Origin: MSPOR6 sp964652195
Lineage (GTDB): Bacteria > Poribacteria > WGA-4E > WGA-3G
Length of the DNA stretch: 64,000 nucleotides
NCBI GenBank assembly: GCA_964652195.1
Contig: CAZZBB010000067.1
Span: forward strand, 1 to 64,000
Direction: 5' to 3'
Of the stretch, positions 7,597-16,781 are shown piece after piece. The notes beneath the pieces are model-generated. The model worked only from the letters and a program-made list of their open reading frames with translations, was not told the origin of the DNA and ran no database searches. The stretch's first letter is position 1. Each line of letters begins with the position of its first letter. Made by a program: the position numbers and the translations under genes.

Positions 7597-8493
7597 TTAA
7601 ATGCCCGGTCTTATACCAAATTCATTCTCAAAAGATTCCCATACTTCCTCAGGAATTGTAGCGGTGGCTGCAGCATAACCATCTTCCACTTGAGAAATAT
7701 CTGCTGGTCCAAACATTACTATCCCATCTATCGGTGCAGCAAGGCAAAACTGCATTGCTAAGTGCCGGATATTGACACCTTTTTCCTGACACCATTTCCA
7801 CATTGAATGGGCTCGGGGTTCACCATCAGGATTCCTTCTACGTTCATCCTCTATGTTTGGTTCTACCCCAGTTAAACTCCCCATTCCTAAAGGACTAGCA
7901 AGAATTAGTCCTACATCATATTCCCGTGCTAACGGGAAAGTTGTCTCTGTAACAGTTTGTGATAGTAGTGTGTAATCAAGAAACGTAAGTATGATATCTA
8001 TATGTCCCGTTTGTATCAGTTCTCTATGAAAATCATGAGATCTAACCCCTGCACCAATATGTCGTATAAGTCCTTCAGACTTCATCTCTAAGAGTGTATC
8101 TAAAGCATGACCTTTGTCTAATACACTTTCCATATTTTCTGGATCATGAATCAATACTGCATCAAGATAGTCTGTCTGCAAGTCCCGCAAACTGTTTTCA
8201 ACGCTCCAACGGGTTCCATCTTCAGTAAAGTCTTTCCTTCTTTCAGGATGTGTACCTACTTTTGCTTGTAGATAAATCTGTTCTCTTAATCCATCAGAAA
8301 GTGCCATACCCCAAAGATGTTCTGCATGACCAGGATAAGTATCAATATAATTCATTCCAAGTTCTATGGCACGACGAATTGATGTGATGACTTCATCATC
8401 CGGTTTATGACATAACCATGCTGCACCAAGACCCAATGAATTTGGGTACATCTCAGTACGTCCCATGCGTCGTTTTTCTAATTTACCTAACAT
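7597..8493 (-). CDS. Aldo/keto reductase
   Basis: 298 residues of the AKR (beta/alpha)8 NAD(P)H-oxidoreductase family. It begins RRMGRTEMYPNSLGLGAAWL as in the group of general-stress or dehydrogenase-type AKRs. The catalytic tetrad can be proposed as Asp in NYIDT, Tyr in DTYPGHAEHLWG, Lys in LQAKVGTH and His in AVLIHDPEN. The C-terminal part (QFCLAAPIDGIVMFGP) matches the coenzyme-binding end. It reduces an aldehyde or ketone or acts in the reverse direction; substrate unknown. It is the last gene of a minus-strand string reaching back to about 13.7 kb, 24 bp after the TPP-domain gene. It converges on trpA. Confidence 0.85.
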   Translation of the reverse strand: MLGKLEKRRMGRTEMYPNSLGLGAAWLCHKPDDEVITSIRRAIELGMNYIDTYPGHAEHLWGMALSDGLREQIYLQAKVGTHPERRKDFTEDGTRWSVENSLRDLQTDYLDAVLIHDPENMESVLDKGHALDTLLEMKSEGLIRHIGAGVRSHDFHRELIQTGHIDIILTFLDYTLLSQTVTETTFPLAREYDVGLILASPLGMGSLTGVEPNIEDERRRNPDGEPRAHSMWKWCQEKGVNIRHLAMQFCLAAPIDGIVMFGPADISQVEDGYAAATATIPEEVWESFENEFGIRPGI

Positions 8494-8517
8494 AGTAATT
8501 TCCTATTGAATTATCGA

Positions 8518-9111
8518 CTATAGTAAAGATTTCCTTAGATTGTGTGTAGATGTTGCCAATGTTTCTTGTAAATAAGGAAATTGAAAACCACCCCACCTGT
8601 CAGGGGGTGGTTCACTGGCTTGATCAATTTTTAAACTTACGAATATTGGACCTATTTTATTCCATATCTTTGGAAGATTAATCTGAAGTTTTTCAATGTC
8701 ATCAAATTCATGCACTTCGTTAAAACCTACACCTTTTGCAATTGTACTCCATGATAAATCTGGATTTCGAGGAACTGGTTGATTGCCTGTTACTTCATAG
8801 GTACCATTATCACATACAAATAGTATATAATTGGTAGGTAAATTATCCAAACCAGTAATCGTTGCAAGTGTACCTAAACACATCAACATGCTTCCATCAC
8901 CATTCAAAATAACTACCTTTGTATCCGGTTTCGCCAAGGCAATACCGAGTGCTAAATCAGCAGCGTGTCCCATTGCACTACCAACCGATGCGTAATCCAG
9001 TGGATGTGATGAAATTTTTGCCCAAGGCACACTCGTCCCCATTGTTGTTATGACAATTTCATCAGTACGTTGGGAGGCTATCACCTTAAGACATTCTTCT
9101 TTATTCAGCAT
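8518..9111 (-). CDS. TPP-binding enzyme half (sulfopyruvate/phosphonopyruvate decarboxylase beta-like)
   Basis: 197 residues comprising only the C-terminal thiamine-diphosphate pyrophosphate-binding domain. LDYASVGSAMGHAADLALGIAL is followed by LNGDGSMLMCLG (GDG at 71-73) and the CDNGTYE Asn at about 102, the classic GDG-(x)n-N signature. The length and layout match the beta subunit of two-chain decarboxylases such as ComE (sulfopyruvate decarboxylase). The partner alpha/Pyr-domain subunit, which would supply the catalytic Glu, is not in the neighbouring genes. It lies in the minus-strand string between a lipoprotein (31 bp) and the aldo/keto reductase (24 bp). Alone it should not be a complete decarboxylase. 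Confidence 0.75.
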   Translation of the reverse strand: MLNKEECLKVIASQRTDEIVITTMGTSVPWAKISSHPLDYASVGSAMGHAADLALGIALAKPDTKVVILNGDGSMLMCLGTLATITGLDNLPTNYILFVCDNGTYEVTGNQPVPRNPDLSWSTIAKGVGFNEVHEFDDIEKLQINLPKIWNKIGPIFVSLKIDQASEPPPDRWGGFQFPYLQETLATSTHNLRKSLL

Positions 9112-9142
9112 AAATTATTTAAATTATTAAGTAAATCTACCC

Positions 9143-10570
9143 CTATTTTTCATCTCCAACTATGAAATTGATTGTTGGTTCATTATCCATAATTATTCTC
9201 ATATTCTTTATATAATGCAGAAATTCTTGTTTAGTCCGAATAGTATTAATCCCACCATCCCAAATTGATAACACCCGATAATTTATATGCCCAGATTCAT
9301 TAGGCTTTAATGAAATAGATAATATTGAAGGATCAATATCTACAATTTCATCATTGAGAGATTTAGTATAAAAGAGGGCATAACCGAGTGGATGTGAACC
9401 ATTAGGATCTGTCCCCCAAGACCAGATCAACTGCAAATCTTCATCAATACCGAAATCACTTTCAATTTTTGGTATTCCAACAACCAAAGCAACATCAGCG
9501 GATAATTGTTTATCTAAATGGATTGTCTGGTTTATCCAGGTGTTTCTACCATATATGAATGATGTGACTGTAATCTTATATTTTTCACCAGATATTTCAA
9601 CCTCTGGTAATACCCTTTGAATGACTGATCGCATGCCTCCATTAGCAAGAATTCGCACATAATCCTTCTGTAAATCTAATGAGATATGTTTTCCACTTAA
9701 TTTGTTGTATATTGCATAGCCACCACATCCAATAGTGGTTTCTTGAGAAGTAAGAGGGACAAATGTGGTATTATCGTCATTTAATAATAGGTTTAAAGAT
9801 AATCCTATTGATTTATATAGATTCAGTTGCTGATCTGATTTACGGATATAATAATCTACTTGGTTTTCAAAGTCGTGGATTATCCAACTAAATTCAGGAG
9901 TAATTATCTCTATATTTAATGCCTGTGGATTCTGTGTAAGTTGTATATTATTTGATTCAAAATGCTGTCTGAATTCTGGTGTTAGTTGATCATTGAAGTC
10001 CAATTCATTTTGAAACATGCCATCTACATTGAATAAATCTACTCTCTTCTTACCATACGGAACTACAGAACCATCTGCTTTTAATTCATAAGCCATTAGG
10101 TCAGATTCAATTGCCCCTGAAGCGTCTATTTCAGGGAATATCCCAGCACGAGACTGTTTTTTCACTTCATATGTAAATGTAGCTTGTAGATCAGGATCAT
10201 ATAATATCGAGATTTCTTTTGTTTCTTGAGACACAAAATCTAATAAAAAAGTCAGTTGATCACGCTCACCATCATAATCTAAATCATCCGCTTGAGCTGG
10301 AATCATCGCTTCTTTTGGGGATTTACTAGAAACAACTAAGAATGCTTTCAGAGAAAAATCAGGTTTCACTGTTCTGAGTCGTTCTAACGACAGATTGATT
10401 GGGATGTTATTCTGAGGGCTTGTCAGGGTATTTTGGATTGTAAACCTAATTCGGTTGGTATCTTTATTGCTACCAGGGAAAGTACAACCAGTGTATAGGA
10501 TTAATAATGTGAAAATGCACAGTTTAAGTATTTTTTTGAGTTGAAGTAGTCCCATCGTTAGATATTTCAC
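9143..10570 (-). CDS. Lipoprotein of unknown function
   Basis: 475 residues from a GTG start; an ATG five codons later (10555) is equally possible. An N-terminal hydrophobic stretch ends in the lipobox LYTGC, so the mature protein should be lipid-anchored outside the inner membrane. The body is beta-rich with no motif I can name; segments such as GGYAIYNKLSGKHISLDL and WGTDPNGSHPLGYALFY suggest a sugar-mutarotase-like or carbohydrate-binding beta sandwich, but this is weak. It has same-strand neighbours 31-39 bp away. No catalytic residues can be proposed. Confidence 0.65.
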   Translation of the reverse strand: MKYLTMGLLQLKKILKLCIFTLLILYTGCTFPGSNKDTNRIRFTIQNTLTSPQNNIPINLSLERLRTVKPDFSLKAFLVVSSKSPKEAMIPAQADDLDYDGERDQLTFLLDFVSQETKEISILYDPDLQATFTYEVKKQSRAGIFPEIDASGAIESDLMAYELKADGSVVPYGKKRVDLFNVDGMFQNELDFNDQLTPEFRQHFESNNIQLTQNPQALNIEIITPEFSWIIHDFENQVDYYIRKSDQQLNLYKSIGLSLNLLLNDDNTTFVPLTSQETTIGCGGYAIYNKLSGKHISLDLQKDYVRILANGGMRSVIQRVLPEVEISGEKYKITVTSFIYGRNTWINQTIHLDKQLSADVALVVGIPKIESDFGIDEDLQLIWSWGTDPNGSHPLGYALFYTKSLNDEIVDIDPSILSISLKPNESGHINYRVLSIWDGGINTIRTKQEFLHYIKNMRIIMDNEPTINFIVGDEK

Positions 10571-10609
10571 CCTATTTTCTGAGATTGTTCTCTTAGTAAA
10601 AAGTTGTAG

Positions 10610-11746
10610 TTAATTATCAGGAAGTATATTTAGTAGTTGTTCAATTTCAGATTCTGTATTATAAAAATGTGGTGAAATTCTAATGCCACTTCCACGTTCC
10701 GCAGTAATAATGTTATTATCTTGAAGTAGATTGAAAAGTTGAGTAGGGGTGTATATATTGCTCTCAAAAATAACTATCCCTGCACGATCAGACTTGATTT
10801 TTGGTGTATTTACAATATATCCTTTCTTGTCTAATCCAGTAATTAATAAATCTGTAAGGGTAAGAACTCTTTCTTCGATGTATTGGATGTTAACGGTTTT
10901 TAGTAATTTTAATGCAGCATTAAGTCCATATATACCTGTCGTGTTAGATGAGCCTTCTTCAAAACGTGTGGCGTCAGGTTTCTGTGTTATATCATAATCA
11001 AGAAAATCGCGTGGATTAATTACACTTGCCCATCCAAGATTGGTATTGATAAGGCGATCACGTTTAATGTCTGAACAATAGAAAATAGCTGCACCCTCAG
11101 GTGCTAACATCCATTTATGTCCATCCGCAGCAAGTATATCAATTTTACTCTTCTTGACATCTACCTCAATTGCACCAAGACTCTGAATAGCATCAACAAC
11201 AAACCATATATCTCGTTCACGGCATATTTCACCGATCGCAGTAATGTCATTTCGAAAACCAGAGGCAAATTCAACATGACTGATTGTAAGTACTCTTGTT
11301 CTATCATCAATATTGTCAATAAGATCTTGTACATGTATTATTCCATCTTTTTCTGGTACCATGCGCGTTTCTACGCCATACCGCTCATTTAGACTCCACC
11401 AAGGATAGACATTAGCAGGGAATTCAACTGCTGTAGTTACAACATTATCACCTTCATTCCAATCAACTCCGTTTGCAGCGATCAGTATACCTTGAGTGGT
11501 ATTCTTCATGAATGCTATTTCTGTGTTGTTAGCATTCAAAAGTTCTGCTGCACTATCTCTACATTCCTCAATTGTATCTACCCACTCATCTACATTAACT
11601 GCACCATTCACAGTTGCGTCTTCTACGAAATCCACCATAGCCTTCTGTACTCGCTTTGATAGTGGTGCTACACCAGCATGGTTCATATAGACATATTTTT
11701 GTGTTACAGGGAATTCAGATTGCCAATCATTGAATGTTGTTTTCAA
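10610..11746 (-). CDS. Class V aminotransferase (cysteine desulfurase/isopenicillin-N epimerase group)
   Basis: 378 residues, fold type I PLP enzyme. Visible are the N-terminal YVYMNHAGVAPLS, the KNTTQGI cofactor-phosphate segment, the VVDAIQSLGA Asp (about 185) that contacts the pyridine nitrogen, and Lys211 in DGHKWMLAPEG, which forms the Schiff base. The HKWMLAPEG variant points to the isopenicillin-N-epimerase/kynureninase-like branch rather than IscS/SufS, as there is no active-site Cys loop. It could be an epimerase, lyase or transaminase. The start overlaps the end of the glycosyltransferase gene by 20 bp, so translation is probably coupled. Confidence 0.85.
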   Translation of the reverse strand: MKTTFNDWQSEFPVTQKYVYMNHAGVAPLSKRVQKAMVDFVEDATVNGAVNVDEWVDTIEECRDSAAELLNANNTEIAFMKNTTQGILIAANGVDWNEGDNVVTTAVEFPANVYPWWSLNERYGVETRMVPEKDGIIHVQDLIDNIDDRTRVLTISHVEFASGFRNDITAIGEICRERDIWFVVDAIQSLGAIEVDVKKSKIDILAADGHKWMLAPEGAAIFYCSDIKRDRLINTNLGWASVINPRDFLDYDITQKPDATRFEEGSSNTTGIYGLNAALKLLKTVNIQYIEERVLTLTDLLITGLDKKGYIVNTPKIKSDRAGIVIFESNIYTPTQLFNLLQDNNIITAERGSGIRISPHFYNTESEIEQLLNILPDN

Positions 11747-12950
11747 GATTCATAACCTCATTCCTTGAGTTCAGGAAGATATCCACTATATAATCATTAA
11801 CCTTTTTTGCGTTTGCATAGGAAATGACTTCCCCAAAGAGTCCAATGTAAAAAACCAAAATTCCAAGAGTAATAATAAACGGTGCGATACTTGGGAAAAA
11901 TACATAAACTATACATCCAATTAAGACAAATAGCGTACAAAATGGTCCAAAATATCGAATTGGACGTCTTGAACAGTGAATTATAAAAAATCGAGCAAGT
12001 GTACTGAAATCTGCAGCTTCTTTATGAGCTTTTGATACCGTCGTACCGGTAATCACACCAATTCCAAGTATGCAAGCAAAAATACTTATAAGGCTAAGTC
12101 CTATGATATTGGATATACTAAATAAGAAGAAACCAGAGATTAAAAACGGTACGCTAAGGAATGCAGATATACGATAAATATTATATTTTATGTTCTGATG
12201 ACTAATAGATTCTTGTTTTGAGTCAATTCTGTCAGGATTTGTAGACTGTGCAAATATTGAAAGCAGTAATTTAAAAGCCAAAATATCAAGGAAGACCTTC
12301 CACACTCTTCCAAGACCATATTTACTCGTACCAAATTGTCGAGGATGATGGGTTACAACAATTTCTGAAATCCGGGCACCAACAACAGTAGACATTGCAG
12401 GAATGAAACGATGCATCTCTCCATATAAAGGTACCTGTTTTATCATTTCCGATCGATAGGCTTTTAAAGAACAACCGTTATCATGTATTGCTACACCTGT
12501 AACTATTCCGATTATCCAGTTAGCAATAACTGAAGGAACTCGTCGACTCCAAAACTTGTCATGTCTTTCCTTACGCCATCCACAGACTAAATCGTACCCT
12601 TCATTCAGTTTTTCAAGTAGTTTAGGTATATCAGCAGGATCGTTCTGTAGATCTCCATCCATACTAATGATAATTTCACCTTGTGCATATTCAAAACCAG
12701 CTGCCATTGCGGAAGTCTGTCCTGCATTTTTTTGAAACCGGATTACAGCCAAATTTGGCTCAATATCTCGTAAAGTGGAAAGCACTTCAAAAGTACTATC
12801 ATTACTCCCATCGTCGATAAATAAGACTTCAAAGGATTTACCTACTTCCTCACAGACAGTCCGTATTTTCTCATATAATGGTTTAACATTATCCTCCTCA
12901 TTGTATACTGGAACAACTACAGATAAATAGGGTTTATGTGTTGTCTTCAA
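11727..12950 (-). CDS. Polyprenyl-phosphate-type glycosyltransferase family 2 with membrane tail
   Basis: 407 residues. Residues 1-225 form a GT2 (GT-A) domain: LSVVVPVYNEEDNV, FIDDGSNDST, the metal-binding MDGDLQNDP (DGD at 98-100) and GWRKERHD, as in dolichol-/undecaprenyl-phosphate mannosyl- or glucosyltransferases. The remainder has about four hydrophobic segments (from about 255 to 390) that anchor it in the inner membrane. It should load a sugar onto polyprenyl phosphate on the cytoplasmic face for later transfer. It follows the sugar nucleotidyltransferase by 2 bp and overlaps the aminotransferase, so the three form a unit for an activated sugar or lipid-linked sugar. The sugar is not known. 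Confidence 0.85.
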   Translation of the reverse strand: MKTTHKPYLSVVVPVYNEEDNVKPLYEKIRTVCEEVGKSFEVLFIDDGSNDSTFEVLSTLRDIEPNLAVIRFQKNAGQTSAMAAGFEYAQGEIIISMDGDLQNDPADIPKLLEKLNEGYDLVCGWRKERHDKFWSRRVPSVIANWIIGIVTGVAIHDNGCSLKAYRSEMIKQVPLYGEMHRFIPAMSTVVGARISEIVVTHHPRQFGTSKYGLGRVWKVFLDILAFKLLLSIFAQSTNPDRIDSKQESISHQNIKYNIYRISAFLSVPFLISGFFLFSISNIIGLSLISIFACILGIGVITGTTVSKAHKEAADFSTLARFFIIHCSRRPIRYFGPFCTLFVLIGCIVYVFFPSIAPFIITLGILVFYIGLFGEVISYANAKKVNDYIVDIFLNSRNEVMNLENNIQ

Positions 12951-12952
12951 TG

Positions 12953-13672
12953 CTACTCCTTCCGATTTAATAGCATTTCATTTGCAAGAGCAAGGGATTC
13001 GTGTGTCCCAGCATCCACCCATCCACCTTGAAGAAAACTATACTCCAATTGTCCTCGTTTTAAATAGACATTATTGACAGAAGTGATTTCAAATTCACCA
13101 CGAGATGAGGGGCTAATTGTCCTTATGATATCAAAAACATTTGAATCATAAAAATAGAGACCAATAACAGCTAAACTACTGTCAGGGTTATCAGGTTTCT
13201 CCTCAATCAATGTAATTTTATTTTCTCTAATACTGGCTACACCATATCGTTCTGGATCTATAACCTTTTTTAGCACTACACGGGCACCATATTCTTGGTT
13301 CTTGTAATCTTCAATATATATCTGAATTGTAGACTCAAATATATTATCACCAAGTAATACAACAATACGTTGGCTTTCTGCAAAATCCTCTGCTAATGCA
13401 AGTGCATGTGCAATGCCTTTTGCATCTTGTTGTATTTCATAAGAGATCTCACAGCATAACTGTTTACCTGTCCCTATTACATCTTTAAAATCATCTACGT
13501 ATGATGGGTTTGTTACAATAAGAATATCATTAATTCCAGATCTGGCAAGTTGTCTGATACTATGAAAAACCATTGGCTCATTGCCAACATGGAGGAGGTG
13601 TTTACTGGTCTTTTTAGTTGATGGGTATAAACGAGTACCAAGTCCTCCAGCGAGGATCACACCTTTTAACAT
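12953..13672 (-). CDS. Sugar-phosphate nucleotidyltransferase (RfbA-like)
   Basis: 239 residues from ATG 13672, picked because AAGAGA precedes it and the family start MxxGVILAGGLGTRL then fits; an in-frame TTG at 13699 would add 9 odd residues. Contains GGLGTRLYPSTKKTSKHLL (the signature loop and the Lys that contacts the phosphate), LGDNIFE with the metal-binding Asp, and IEEKPDNP. Short relative to dimeric RmlA (about 290 residues), it matches the shorter glucose-1-phosphate thymidylyltransferase relatives. Makes an NDP-sugar from a sugar-1-phosphate and NTP. It is the first of a tightly spaced minus-strand series. Confidence 0.85.
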   Translation of the reverse strand: MLKGVILAGGLGTRLYPSTKKTSKHLLHVGNEPMVFHSIRQLARSGINDILIVTNPSYVDDFKDVIGTGKQLCCEISYEIQQDAKGIAHALALAEDFAESQRIVVLLGDNIFESTIQIYIEDYKNQEYGARVVLKKVIDPERYGVASIRENKITLIEEKPDNPDSSLAVIGLYFYDSNVFDIIRTISPSSRGEFEITSVNNVYLKRGQLEYSFLQGGWVDAGTHESLALANEMLLNRKE

Positions 13673-13763
13673 AGCATCTCTTATGGAATAAGGTATCAAT
13701 TAGCGTTTACAGGATTTATCTGAAACTGAATCTTCTAACACTAATATGAAACTGATTGGGAAG

Positions 13764-14666
13764 TTACGAGTTCTTACCTCTTCCAGGGAATGTCAACTCA
13801 GCAACACCAGATTTATCTAAATCACCTAATCCTTGCTCAATCATCTTATCATATTGATCTTTTGTCGCTTGGGCAAGAGGTAAGGAAATACCTTGTTCAT
13901 CTGCTAAGTCAAGTGCGATCCCTGAATCTTTTGAGGCATGTGCAGCTGAAAAGTAACATTCATGGTCGCGTATCTGCATATCTTCTCCATCCGTCTCTAA
14001 TACACGGGAGTTTGCACCCGTCTGTGCGAAAACTTCTTGCAACATTTCAAGATCTAAACCGAGTGCTGCACCTAATCCAAGTCCTTCTGCTAATCCAGCA
14101 GTATTGATATTCATTACCATATTCACTAAGGCCTTCACTTGTGCAGCTTTCCCAGATTCTCCAATATACCTTAGTGAAATACTCATAGAATCTAAAATTG
14201 GATGTGCTTTGTCGAAAGTTTCCTTTTTACCCCCACACATAAGGTAAAGTGTACCTTCTCTTGCTTGAGTGATGCTACTCGCCATACACCCTTCAAGGCT
14301 TTCAGCCCCATGTTCCGCAGCGAGAGCTTCAATATCAACATGAACTTGTGGACTGATTGTTGCACAATTGATAAAGATTTTTCCTAATGCTCCTTTGAGC
14401 AAGCTGTCTTCTGCAGTATCAGAATATATTTCTCGCATTGCACTATCATCAGTTACAACAGTGATGATATAATCTGCAAGTGATGTAATCTGAGATAATT
14501 TGTTTGCAGCGGTAGCATTAATCTCTTTTGCCAATTCCTGAGAACGTTCTGAACTTACATCGTATACCACTGTAACCTGAAATCCTTCGTCATTGAGGTG
14601 GCGTGCGATATTTGCCCCCATTCGGCCAACCCCTACAACTCCAATTGTATAATCTGCATTTGACAT
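13764..14666 (-). CDS. 3-hydroxyisobutyrate dehydrogenase-family NAD(P) oxidoreductase
   Basis: 300 residues from ATG 14666, which has GGGAG 5-6 bases upstream; an earlier in-frame start at 14699 lacks this. Beta-hydroxyacid dehydrogenase family: the Rossmann motif IGVVGVGRMGANIA at the N-terminus, INCATISP (substrate loop), EGCMASSITQAREGTL and the catalytic-Lys region SGKAAQVKALVNMV (Lys about 178). C-terminal all-helical domain ends AELTFPGRG. Reaction: NAD(P)-dependent oxidation of a 3-hydroxyacid or reduction of a semialdehyde such as tartronate semialdehyde. Substrate not decided. It is 91 bp upstream of the nucleotidyltransferase on the same strand. Confidence 0.88.
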   Translation of the reverse strand: MSNADYTIGVVGVGRMGANIARHLNDEGFQVTVVYDVSSERSQELAKEINATAANKLSQITSLADYIITVVTDDSAMREIYSDTAEDSLLKGALGKIFINCATISPQVHVDIEALAAEHGAESLEGCMASSITQAREGTLYLMCGGKKETFDKAHPILDSMSISLRYIGESGKAAQVKALVNMVMNINTAGLAEGLGLGAALGLDLEMLQEVFAQTGANSRVLETDGEDMQIRDHECYFSAAHASKDSGIALDLADEQGISLPLAQATKDQYDKMIEQGLGDLDKSGVAELTFPGRGKNS

Positions 14667-14804
14667 ACCAATCTCCCTATTAAAATCGTGAAAACACAAG
14701 ATTTATCATTGTCTTTTAATCGTTTATTTTACTAATTTCATTCCTGATTGTCAATAACTTTATGAATACGATCCAAACTACCAAAAGTCAAAATTTCATT
14801 TTAC

Positions 14805-14832
14805 TTGACAAAATTTTGTTTTTTGTTATACT
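14805..14832 (+). promoter_or_regulatory. Predicted promoter of the TPR lipoprotein gene
   Basis: TTGACA, 16-bp spacer, TATACT, 80 bp upstream of the start codon; GAGGAGG at 14895-14901 gives a strong ribosome-binding site. Confidence 0.7.
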
Positions 14833-14911
14833 GAATATATTAAACGATAACCAGTGAACTTCATCAACTTACTGGTTGGTTTTACTATATTCCTGAGGAG
14901 GATTTACATTG

Positions 14912-16318
14912 ATGACTCATCTAATACCCAGAAACCAATTAAAACGATATTTAGGAAGATGTTTGACACTTTTGATTTTCAGTGTTTTTCTTATGACTTA
15001 TACTGGATGTATTGGGGGTGTGAACTTAGTTCCATTAAGTGCCAAAATTCAGAATGCAGATAATGCTTTTGATGAAGCAGAGGCGGTTACAACCCGGTCA
15101 GATGATCCTGATGAGAAACAGAAGGCATTAGCAAAGAAGCAGAAACTTTATGAGGATGCTATGTCTCTATATCTTGAGATTATAGAACGAGATTCAAAAG
15201 GAAAGTATGCTCAACGCGCACACTTTCAGATAGGTGAAATATATAAAAGATCTTATGAATGGGATAAAGCAAATGAGCATTATCAGGCAATCGTAGAATT
15301 AGATCCAACTGGTTATTATGCCAGTGAAGCTAAGGCAAGTATTGCTGGAATTCTTAAGAATCGTCAATTAATTACTCAAGAACTTGCTAACTACCAAAAC
15401 TATAAGGCATTATATGATTCTGAAGGAACTGATGAAGCATACGATATTGCAGCACAATCTCTGTACAAAGTTGCTCAGTCGTATGAGGCATTAGAGAATT
15501 ACCCTGAGGCTATTGCTAAATACGAAAGAATGGTAGAGGAATTTCCAAAACATGATAAATCAGTACAAGCACAAAACCAGGTTGGGAATATCTATTTCTA
15601 TAAATTGTATGATTATACAAACTCTGGTGGATGGGGGGCATTTGTAGCAGTTGTTCAAAAGTTTCCTGATACCTATGAAGCAGAACAGGTAACTACTATG
15701 TTGAAAAAAACTGATACATTATTGACAGAGATCAAACAACTACAGGATGAAATTCTGAGAAATAAAAGTAAAAAAGCACAACTCTATGAAGAGATGGGAA
15801 GATATGTACTCCCATCAGAGAAATGGATTCAAGGCAAGACAGATTTAATCGTTCAGAACTTTCAACAAATTGCAAAGAACTGGGAAGATATAAGAAACTA
15901 TCCTAATGCAGTTGATACCTATAAAGTCATAATTAAGGACTTATCACATAAGAAATTTGCAGTTGCACATGCATTATTTAGAGCAGCATATCTCTATCAG
16001 CAGAATGGTCAATACGAAAGAGCTATTGGTGCCTATGATAATTTATTTGAAAACGCTGCTGAGTCTACATGGCGTAATGAAGCAGTTTATCAACAAGCTG
16101 TATGCTATCGTGCTATAAGAGAATTTAGTAATGCTTATAAGGGATTCAAGACATATATGAGCCTAACAAAAGGGGATACACCATATTTCCGTGAGGCAGA
16201 ACAAATTGTTCGTCAATATGAACTCGATCAAGATCAGGATGGGTACAAGTTCTATGTTGAACAAGAAAACGGCACATCCGATCAAGATCCTAATTCATAT
16301 CCTGGAGCGGGAAATTAA
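14912..16318 (+). CDS. TPR-repeat lipoprotein (BamD/YbgF-like)
   Basis: 468 residues from ATG 14912, with GAGGAGG upstream; a TTG at 14909 is also possible. A basic N-terminus and hydrophobic stretch end in the lipobox TYTGC, so it is lipid-anchored. Several tetratricopeptide repeats follow: AQRAHFQIGEIYKRSYEWDKANEHY, AAQSLYKVAQSYEALENYPEAIAKYE (each quoted only as positions near 100 and 190), then similar units near 340-410 (HALFRAAYLYQQNGQYERAI). A helical spacer around 265-300 may be coiled coil. Such outer-membrane TPR lipoproteins act as scaffolds, for example in beta-barrel assembly. It is monocistronic, with its own promoter and terminator. Confidence 0.8.
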   Translation: MTHLIPRNQLKRYLGRCLTLLIFSVFLMTYTGCIGGVNLVPLSAKIQNADNAFDEAEAVTTRSDDPDEKQKALAKKQKLYEDAMSLYLEIIERDSKGKYAQRAHFQIGEIYKRSYEWDKANEHYQAIVELDPTGYYASEAKASIAGILKNRQLITQELANYQNYKALYDSEGTDEAYDIAAQSLYKVAQSYEALENYPEAIAKYERMVEEFPKHDKSVQAQNQVGNIYFYKLYDYTNSGGWGAFVAVVQKFPDTYEAEQVTTMLKKTDTLLTEIKQLQDEILRNKSKKAQLYEEMGRYVLPSEKWIQGKTDLIVQNFQQIAKNWEDIRNYPNAVDTYKVIIKDLSHKKFAVAHALFRAAYLYQQNGQYERAIGAYDNLFENAAESTWRNEAVYQQAVCYRAIREFSNAYKGFKTYMSLTKGDTPYFREAEQIVRQYELDQDQDGYKFYVEQENGTSDQDPNSYPGAGN

Positions 16319-16368
16319 GTTCTAACAAATCATTCTGGGTAAATTAAGTGGGTATGGGCAAATAGTAG

Positions 16369-16424
16369 GTGAGTGGAATCAAACTTAGTTCAGGTCTAAT
16401 TTCTGATCCACTCACTTATTTATT
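16369..16424 (+). terminator. Predicted terminator after the TPR lipoprotein gene
   Basis: Inverted repeat GTGAGTGGA ... TCCACTCAC, followed by TTATTTATT on the + strand. The loop is about 29 nt, which is long, so efficiency is uncertain. Confidence 0.5.
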
Positions 16425-16487
16425 CTTATTGTCTTTTATTTTATTTTGAAAAGTTATACCATTTTCAACTGATAGACTTACATTATG

Positions 16488-16672
16488 ATACCATTTCTAT
16501 TAAAATAGTTCACATTACAAGCACTCTTAGTAGTCCCACTGATAAGGGGCGGGGAATGCCCTAAGGCATTCATACCCGGTGAATGACTAAATGTCATTCA
16601 TACCGTTGATTCCTTGATTCTTTAGGGGGTTTCTTCAATCAGTAATGAGCAATCATCATTTAGAAATGGTAT
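16488..16672. repeat. MITE-like insertion with the same 11-bp ends
   Basis: Bounded by ATACCATTTCT and AGAAATGGTAT, 185 bp. The interior differs from the 113-bp copies and holds a GGGGCGGGGAATGCC stretch and AATGACTAAATGTCATT. The flanks TTACATTATG and GACTTACGTGATACAAGG match the uninterrupted sequence at 32840-32866, which appears to be an empty site. The surrounding repeat was thus probably split by this insertion with a 2-4 bp target duplication (TA, ATG or TATG cannot be told apart). Confidence 0.6.
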
Positions 16673-16781
16673 GACTTACGTGATACAAGGTTTATCATGT
16701 TCATATTATGGTCCCGGGTTCCCCCTAAGCTGCTACTAACGGATTTTGATTGTTTCAACACAGTTTTTCAGATACTTTCCT

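Noticed and set aside
8518..9111. Acetolactate synthase or complete pyruvate decarboxylase
   Set aside because: Only a single ~200-residue TPP domain is encoded; the frame is complete with its own start and stop, and no Pyr domain precedes it.
15004..15063. Second frame over the start of the TPR lipoprotein
   Set aside because: Overlaps the lipobox region of a well-supported gene in another phase.
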